A stretch of 64,000 nt of DNA, taken from assembly GCA_019828565.1 (NCBI GenBank), contig JAHDYR010000066.1, forward strand, positions 62,001-126,000, given 5' to 3'. This stretch comes from Carpediemonas membranifera (taxonomy: Eukaryota > Fornicata). A model generated the notes under the pieces. It saw only the letters and a list, made by a program, of their open reading frames with translations, searched no databases and was not told where the DNA came from. The position numbers and the translations under genes are program-made. Within the stretch, counting starts at the first letter, position 1, and each line of letters starts with the position of its first letter. Positions 57,632 through 64,000 of this stretch are shown here, in pieces.

Positions 57632-59239
57632 ATGCAAGGCAATCCGCAGTATCCCGATCATTTAATGACGGAAGCGATGGCCTATATGCAAGAGCGGCCA
57701 AGTGACCCCCCAATGAACGCGATTCCACGCCCTCTCTCTGCACCAGGGCCTTCTCTTTCTAACGACGATCTGCTGCACTTCGCCTCCTTTGATGCAGATG
57801 ATATTCCGGAAGACCTCCGCACCCATGAGCTGTATGACCAGTTCTACCGCGAGCAGGTGGACCGGTACCCCGATTTGCCCCCTCCACTCTGTTCGGGAAC
57901 GGACAGCCCGATGCTCAACCTTGACGCCCTCGGACGGATCGAATCGCCCCGAGACCTTGCGCTTCCGATGTTTACCAACGAGTACAAGGACGAGATGCTC
58001 TCGCTCCCCATGGGCAGCCTCCCCGGCTCCCTCGGCGTCTTCACCGCGCCCCCCTCTCAGCTCGGCCGCGTCAACAACACCATGCGCCCACAGTTCGACA
58101 AGCCCGCCAAGTCCGAGGAGCTTTCTGTGGTCAGGATCGTCGGCCAGGTCTCCTCGATCGCCCGGGATCAGGCCGGGTGCCGCGAGCTGCAGGACAAGCT
58201 CAAGGCGTACGCCGACAGTAGCCGCAGGGTTGGCGGCGACTACTTCCAGATCATCTACAACGAGGCCCGCGAGGTGCTCACCTCGCTGATGGTCGACCCG
58301 TTCGGCAACTACTTGTGCCAGAAGCTCTTTGAGGTCTGCACGGCCGCCCAGCGCCAGGTACTCCTCGACGAGATCCACCAGGAGCTCCACACGATCTCCC
58401 TCAACATGCACGGCACGAGATCCGTCCAGAAGCTCATCGAGGCGGCGGAAACGGACCTGGAGCGGCAAACTATCATCGAGGGATTGCGCCCGAGCTTCGT
58501 TACGCTCATCAAGGATCTCAACGGCAACCACTGCATCCAGAAGTGTCTCACCTGCTTCCCCCCGGATAAGAACCAGCTCATCTTCGACGCCGCCGCCAAG
58601 GCCTGCGTTGAGATCGCCGTCCACCAGCATGGCTGTTGCGTCTACCAGCGATGCATCGACGCGGCTACCCCCCAGCAGCGGGCCCGGCTTGTCGACGAGG
58701 TCATCCGTAACTCGGTCCAGCTCATCCAGGACAGCTACGGCAACTACGTCTCCCAGTACGTCATCCAGCTCGACCACCGCGCCGCGGACGACATTGTCGA
58801 CAGCATCCTCCACTCGACGTCTGCGGCGGGGTCGGCCCGGGACGAGATCTCCAGGGAGGCCAGCCAGCTCGTCATGCAGCTGGCGACGCAGAAGTTCAGC
58901 TCCAACGTGCTCGAGAAATGCCTCGAAATGTCCACTGCCGGCTCGCGGTCCCATCTGGTCGACGCGATCATCGGGGACCCTGGCTTCATCGTGCTCCTGT
59001 CTGATCCCTATGGGAACTACGTAATCCAGAAGGCCATGCCCTTCTGTAACAAGCGCCAGTTCAAGGTCATCTGCGACGCCGTCGAGCGCGAACTGCCGAC
59101 CCTCCGCGCCTCTCCGTTCGCCAAACGAATCATCGCCAAGTGTGGAGTGGGCGGTGGGGCGGGCATGAAGTCCCCCGAGCGGACCCCTGTCCGGTCCCCC
59201 GGCCAGCGCGGCAGACGCGGTCGCCGTGGACGCCGTTAG
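57632..59239 (+). CDS. PUM: Pumilio/PUF-family RNA-binding protein
   Basis: 535 residues from ATG 57632. The N-terminal 160 residues are disordered and Pro/Leu/Asp-rich. Residues about 165-500 hold eight PUF repeats, each with its base-reading helix: AGCRELQDKL, GNYLCQKLFE, GTRSVQKLIE, GNHCIQKCL, GCCVYQRCID, GNYVSQYVI, SSNVLEKCLE and GNYVIQKAM. Standard five-residue codes such as N-Y-x-x-Q and C-x-x-Q imply recognition of a UGUA-type RNA site, though I have not assigned each base. PUF proteins repress or localise mRNAs by binding 3' UTRs. The C-terminus is Arg/Gly-rich (RGRRGRRGRR). No intron is needed. Confidence 0.93.
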   Translation: MQGNPQYPDHLMTEAMAYMQERPSDPPMNAIPRPLSAPGPSLSNDDLLHFASFDADDIPEDLRTHELYDQFYREQVDRYPDLPPPLCSGTDSPMLNLDALGRIESPRDLALPMFTNEYKDEMLSLPMGSLPGSLGVFTAPPSQLGRVNNTMRPQFDKPAKSEELSVVRIVGQVSSIARDQAGCRELQDKLKAYADSSRRVGGDYFQIIYNEAREVLTSLMVDPFGNYLCQKLFEVCTAAQRQVLLDEIHQELHTISLNMHGTRSVQKLIEAAETDLERQTIIEGLRPSFVTLIKDLNGNHCIQKCLTCFPPDKNQLIFDAAAKACVEIAVHQHGCCVYQRCIDAATPQQRARLVDEVIRNSVQLIQDSYGNYVSQYVIQLDHRAADDIVDSILHSTSAAGSARDEISREASQLVMQLATQKFSSNVLEKCLEMSTAGSRSHLVDAIIGDPGFIVLLSDPYGNYVIQKAMPFCNKRQFKVICDAVERELPTLRASPFAKRIIAKCGVGGGAGMKSPERTPVRSPGQRGRRGRRGRR

Positions 59240-59344
59240 CCACCCGAACGGCGGGATATGTTGTTGTATCGTAAAGAAATATGAAATATTGAAAGCGGGG
59301 CACTGAGAGTGCGATCCATCGTTGTATGGTGGACACGGTGCACT

Positions 59345-59602
59345 ATGGTGGTGTTGGGAGTGCTTTGGCCGCGAGCAGGTTTGCCCAGTGATCAAAGATC
59401 GCGACAGCGAGATCTGGCGATGTCCGCGACTGCTGGCCCAGATGAGATTTGGAGGTTACTTGTACTGTTCTTCTTCGTCTGCATGGTGGTTATTACGGCG
59501 TGCTGTCCGTGCATTTGCTTCGTATCATTCGTTTGCTTCAGACTTGTGTGGAGGGTTGGTTTGAGGCCTTCAGATGATTTTAACTACCATGTTATGATCT
59601 AG
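59345..59602 (+). CDS. Possible small membrane protein
   Basis: An 85-codon ATG frame, MVVLGVLWPRAGLPSDQRSR at the start, contains one strong hydrophobic, Cys-rich segment (LLVLFFFVCMVVITACCPCI) that would span a membrane. A second ATG at MSATAGPDE would give a shorter form. There is no family match, and coding bias is weak compared with real genes here. It may be chance. Confidence 0.3.
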   Translation: MVVLGVLWPRAGLPSDQRSRQRDLAMSATAGPDEIWRLLVLFFFVCMVVITACCPCICFVSFVCFRLVWRVGLRPSDDFNYHVMI

Positions 59603-60413
59603 CCGTTCGGCTTATTGCTTCTGCTGAGCGTTAGTTTCTCCTAGACCGAATAAACCTTGTGTTATGTTACGTTCGCTCTTCCATCGCTTTCCCAGCCAGA
59701 TTTGAGCACCCAGAAGGCCAAAACGACGCAATCTCGGCCAGTCAGGTCCAATGCTTGCCACTGTGTCGTTTTCACCACCCGCACGTGTCGACCATCGGAT
59801 TGCCTCGGGCTGACAAATCAATACCCCGGGTGTTAAAACACGACGCGCTGTGTGCGTATACGTGCCTCTTTCACCCACTAGTACGTCTGTGAAGACGTCC
59901 GCTCTGTCTTCTGCTGGTTGTCGAGTCTGCTGGCCGTCTCAATCCCCAGGCATCGACTCAGAAAATACAAACATAAATCGGCCCCACAGCCCTCAATGGA
60001 CCGTAGAGCGTTGGCACAGCATCGATTTCTTTTTCCTCGCCTGTGTATCTGAAAAATCAGAAAGATTAGATTTTCGTTACGGAATCCAGAGATCAGGTGA
60101 TTTCTCCGTTAGCATACCCGACTCACAAAAATTTCCTCGGCCCCGCGCAAGACTATCAGCTCAGTCAGCAGGCCTGTACTACAAAGTCGACACATGTGTG
60201 TCGTTGAGTCGAGTCTCAAATCCGCCGTATCGATCGTGATGGCGTCATATGCATGTGCAGGGAAAAAACACAGGTCATAATTGGGTCAACAGCCCGAGTA
60301 GGCACTGTGCTGGCCGATGGAGGCATTTGCCCCGGCGTATCACCGTGCAGGTTCGTGTTTTCAAACTTTGACCGGCGACGACTCTCCCCGGGTTTCTTTA
60401 GAACTAAGCCGTT
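59603..60413. other. Long intergenic region upstream of PFO
   Basis: About 0.8 kb without a convincing frame. A T-rich stretch near 60030 and a small TCTGA/TCAGA inverted repeat near 60050 are visible. It should contain the PFO promoter. I see no TTAAACTGC-type motif within 50 nt of the PFO ATG. Confidence 0.4.
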
Positions 60414-63400
60414 ATGGCCCCGCACCACGTGCTGCCTCGTCAGGCAATTAATTATTGGTTTGTGCTCTAGAATACTGTTCTCTAACACAGGGATGGCAAT
60501 AGAGCCACCGCTCACATCGCTCACGCGTTCACTGAACAATGCTTCCTCTATCCCATCACTCCTTCCACCCCTATGGGTGAAACCCTCGATAAGCTTGTTG
60601 CTAACGGCTACCCTAACTGCATGGGTGATCAGGTCGAAAGCCACCAGATGCAGAGCGAGCTCGGCGTCGCCGGCGCTGTTCACGGTTCTTTGACCAGCGG
60701 TGCCCTCACCACCACCTTCACCTGCAGCCAGGGTCTGATGCTCATGCTGCCCACTCTCCACCGTATCGCCGGCGATGGCCTTCCCGGCGTCATCCACGTT
60801 GCCACCCGCGCTGTTGGCACCCACACTTCCAAGTTTGTCCCCCCATGCGCCCTTACCATAGCATTCACTGCGACCACTCCGACGTTATGGCTTGCCGTAA
60901 CACCGGCGTCTGCATGCTGTCCTCCAACGACCCCCAGTCCGCCCACGATATGGCCGCCATCACTCACCTCGCCGCCATCCGCGCCAAGCTGCCCTTCATC
61001 CACTTCTTCGACGGCAACCGTACTTCCCACGAGCAGCAGCTCGTCAAGGCGATCAACTACGATCTGCTCGAGTCCATGATCGACCCCGACGCCCTCGCCG
61101 AGTTCCGTGCCAACAACCTGCACCCCCACCGCCCCATGATGCGCGGTACCATCGGCAACAATGAGACCTACTGGCTCGGCTATGAGCGCAACAACAAGGC
61201 CTACGAGTTGACCCCCGCCATCGTCCAGGAGACGATGGATCTCTTCAAGGAGGTCACCGGCCGCGAGTACCGTCTCTTCGATTACTACGGCCACGACGAC
61301 GCCGAGGAGGTCATCGCTGTGATGGGCTCCGCAGTCGGCACCGTCAAGGAGGTCGTGGACTATCTCAACTCCCAGGGCAAGAAGGTCGGCGTCGTCGCCA
61401 CCCACCTCTACCGCCCCTTCTCCCTCGAGGCCTGCGTGGACGCCATTCCCAAGTCCTGCACCCGCCTCACCGTCCTCGACCGCGTCAAGGAGCGCGGCTC
61501 GATGCAGCCGCTCTACTTCGACCACCTCGAGGCCGTCAAGTCCTCGGGCCGCCCCATCAACGTCATCGGCGGCATCTACGGCATCGGTGGCCAGGACTTC
61601 ACGCCCCAGATGTGCATGGAGGTCTTCTCGAACATGGCCCGCCCCAAACCCCGTCACAACTACACCATCGGTGTCGACGACGACGTCACCTTCCAGTCGA
61701 TGCCCTACAACCACCAACCCATGGTCAACACCAGCAAGCCCGGCACCATCCAGTGCATCTTCTACGGCAGAGGCTCCGACGGCACCAAGACGGCCACCCA
61801 GACCGGTGCCCGTCTCATTGCCACCCAGACCGACCTCGAGGCCCAGGCCTTCTTCACCAACGACGCCAAGGTTCGTACCCCATCATCCAGTTACACAGAA
61901 GTCCGGCGGCATGACCGTCTCACACCTCCGATTCTCCCCCGACAAGATCGACTCGGCCTACCGCATCACCCAGGCGGACTACATCGGCATCCACCAGCCC
62001 GAATACGCCCGCACCGTCGACTGCGGCGACCGTCTCCGCGTCGGCGGCAAGGTGCTCGTCAACTACTACGACAATGACATCCTCGTCGACCAGCTCCCCG
62101 CCAAGTTCAAGCGCGAGCTGGCCGAGCGTGACGGCAAGCTTTTCATGGTCAACGCCCCCGCCATCAACCGCTCCGTCAAGCTCTCCCCCGAGAAGATCTC
62201 GACTGCTCTCATGGCCGCCTTCTTCCGCGTCCAGGAGCTGCCCCAGCTCTCCGTCGACGACTCGATGCGCCTCTACATGAACGAGGTCAAGAACACCTTC
62301 AAGAACGACCTCAAGAAGCTGACCCCCAACCTCAAGGTCATCGAGATGCTCCAGGAGAACCCCGATCTCATCCAGGAGGTCACATATGACAAGGAGGCCT
62401 GGCTCAATGCCACGGACGCCACCGAGGAGATCGCGATCGGCGACGTCATGGAGCGCTACAACAACCTGCCCCGCTCCCAGTGGAACACCGTCTGGCAGGG
62501 CACCGTCGGCAAGGCCTTCAAGGCCACCCGCGCCCCTGACCTCAAGGTCTCCCAGATGCTCCCCTTCGGCATGACCCCTGTCGGCACGTCCCAGCTCAAC
62601 CAGGACGGTGTAGCCCAGCAGGTGCCCGACTGGTCTGCCGAGAACTGCATCGAGTGCCTCCGCTGCGTCGTCTCGTGCCCCCACTCGGCCATCCGACCCG
62701 TCATCTTCCGTGAGGGCGATGCCCGCGTCGATGCCCACAACGCCAACCTCCCCGAGGGCGCCAAGCCCTTCCAGTCGATCCCCTTCATCAAAAAGTACGC
62801 CAAGAAGCTCGAGCTCCAGGACCACCAGTTCCGCATCCAGGTCGCCCCCAACGGCTGCGTCGGCTGCGGTGTGTGCCAGCAGGAGTGCCCTGCCGACGCC
62901 ATCTCGATGCCCCTCGACCGCACCCAGATCGAGGCCTCCATGCACGAGCAGGCCAACTGGGATCTGGCCATGGAGCTCGGCGTGCCCGACTTCCCGGCCC
63001 CTGCCCCCGCTTCTGAGACCAAGCAGATCGACCTCGTCAAGACCGCTGTCAAGAAGCCCCTCTACGAGTTCTCCGGTGGTACGTACCAACCCCCTTTACT
63101 GTTACACAGCTTGCGCCGGCTGCGGCGAGACCCCCTACATCAAGCTCCTCACCCAAGTCCTTGGCGAGCGCCTCCTCATTGCTGGCGCCACAGGTTGCTC
63201 TTCTGTCATTACAGCCTCCTACCCCTTCTCGGCCCTCACCACCGACGGCGAGGGCCGCGGCCCCGCCTGGTCCCGCTCGCTGTTCGAGAACAACGCCGAG
63301 CACGGCCTGGGCATGGCGTACACCGTGTCGTACCGCCGTAACCAGATCGCCCGCATGATGACGTCGATGCTGACCGACTCCCGCTCCCTCCTCAACGACA

Positions 63401-64000
63401 AGCTCGCTGAGGCCTTTGAGCAGTGGCTGGCCGGCAAGGAGGACCCCGAGGAGTCCGCCCGCCTGTGCCCCATCATCAAGGAGATGTGCCAGAGGAACCT
63501 GACGTCCGACACGACGATGTCGTCCCGCCACTATTCCACGGCCTACCGCTACCTGCAGCACATCCTCCGCTTCGCCGACTTCCTGCCCAAGATCTCCGTC
63601 TGGACCATCGGCGGTGACGGCTGGGCCTACGACATCGGCTACGCTGGTATCGATCACGTGCTCTGCAACACCGAGCCCGTCAAGATCCTCGTCCTCGACA
63701 ACGAGCAGTACTCCAACACTGGCGGCCAGCTGTCCCACGCCGCGCCCCCCGGTGTCGTCGGCTCCCTCACTGCCGCCGGCAAGGACAACCACAAGAAGGA
63801 CCTCGGTCTCATCGCCATGTCCCACCGCAACGCCTACGTCGCCTCCATCGCCATGGGCGCCGACCCCGTCCACGCCCTCCGCTGCATCAAGGAGGCCGAG
63901 GCCTTCGACGGTCCCGCCATCATCCTGGCTCTGGCGTCATGCAAGGACTGGCGCATCCAGCACGGCCTGTCCCGCTCCCAGAAGGCGCAGAAGGACGCCG
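60414..64000 (+). CDS. PFO: Pyruvate:ferredoxin oxidoreductase, 4 introns, truncated by the window end
   Basis: This converts pyruvate to acetyl-CoA and reduces ferredoxin in anaerobic energy metabolism. Four short introns join five exons: 60458-60490 (33 nt), 60833-60861 (29), 61871-61898 (28) and 63079-63109 (31). The spliced N-terminus is MAPHHVLPRQAINYWDGNRA, then TAHIAHAFTEQCFLYPITPS, the usual start of the family. Later come GALTTTFTCSQGL, CDHSDVMACRNTG, GGIYGIGGQDFTP, the two 4Fe-4S clusters CIECLRCVVSCPH and CVGCGVCQQECP, and in the last exon GACAGCGETPY and WTIGGDGWAYDIGYAG with the thiamine diphosphate site. The frame is open at 64000, so the C-terminus is missing. No targeting presequence is obvious. 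Confidence 0.95.

Noticed and set aside
59603-60413. A search for tRNA genes in the larger gaps by eye (B-box GGTTCGA-x-TCC)
   Set aside because: No candidate with a matching A-box and clover-leaf stems was found. A covariance-model scan would be needed to exclude one.
60680-63089. Two long minus-strand frames (345 and 389 codons) opposite PFO
   Set aside because: They cross the PFO introns without reason and have shadow composition.

Overview
The window is 64 kb of a compact, GC-rich eukaryotic nuclear genome, most likely a free-living, flagellated, anaerobic metamonad protist (a Carpediemonas-like fornicate is my best guess, not proven). The reasons are a pyruvate:ferredoxin oxidoreductase gene split by spliceosomal introns, an organellar-type Cpn60, flagellar genes (IFT43-like, IQCH-like) and introns of only 28-37 nt. 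These introns begin GTNYGT and end in a fused branch-point/acceptor such as TTACACAG or TAACACAG, a layout known from Giardia and Trichomonas. I found fifteen such introns because each restores one continuous protein where two overlapping reading frames otherwise break.

Layout. 1-9 kb: the end of an unknown gene, a Fanzor element (copy 1), a Qc-SNARE, a coiled-coil protein and XRN1. 9-24 kb: primase small subunit, a multi-pass membrane protein, long-chain acyl-CoA synthetase, Cpn60, a small unknown gene, IQCH-like, an unknown gene, an Ena/VASP-like protein and the mRNA exporter NXF1/Mex67. 24-36.7 kb: IFT43-like, the longest Fanzor element (copy 3), phosphatidylinositol synthase-like, a coiled-coil gene, a type I membrane protein, glycogen branching enzyme, TBCB, a C2H2 zinc-finger gene, a small coiled-coil gene and Fanzor copy 2. 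37-64 kb: an FG-GAP membrane protein, importin-beta-like, an RBBP6/Mpe1-like DWNN protein, linker-histone-like, a gene-poor stretch with a solo Fanzor terminal repeat, CMTR1, two low-complexity or coiled-coil genes, a TLDc protein, two prokaryote-like genes (YeeE/YedE and a HAD phosphatase), a second FG-GAP protein, a cystinosin-RCC1 fusion, a secreted LRR protein, Pumilio and PFO (running off the end).

The main discovery candidate is a family of mobile Fanzor (eukaryotic TnpB-like, RuvC) elements. Copies 1 and 2 are more than 99% identical and 1.63 kb long. Copy 3 is a diverged, longer relative of 2.45 kb. Each is bounded by direct, not inverted, terminal repeats of 27-30 bp sharing a core like TTTATACTGCGCAACAC. 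A single stand-alone repeat at 44.6 kb looks like a solo-LTR-type scar. The repeat core closely resembles a candidate host promoter motif (TTAAACTGCGC or TTAAACTGCAC) seen 21 nt upstream of several start codons, and copy 2 places its own repeat exactly 21 nt upstream of a host ATG. No transposase or recombinase is visible in any copy, and copies 1 and 2 share inherited frameshifts, so they were probably moved by something encoded elsewhere.

Genes are mostly tightly packed on both strands, often with less than 150 bp between them, so regulatory sequence is probably confined to the 20-50 bp before each ATG.
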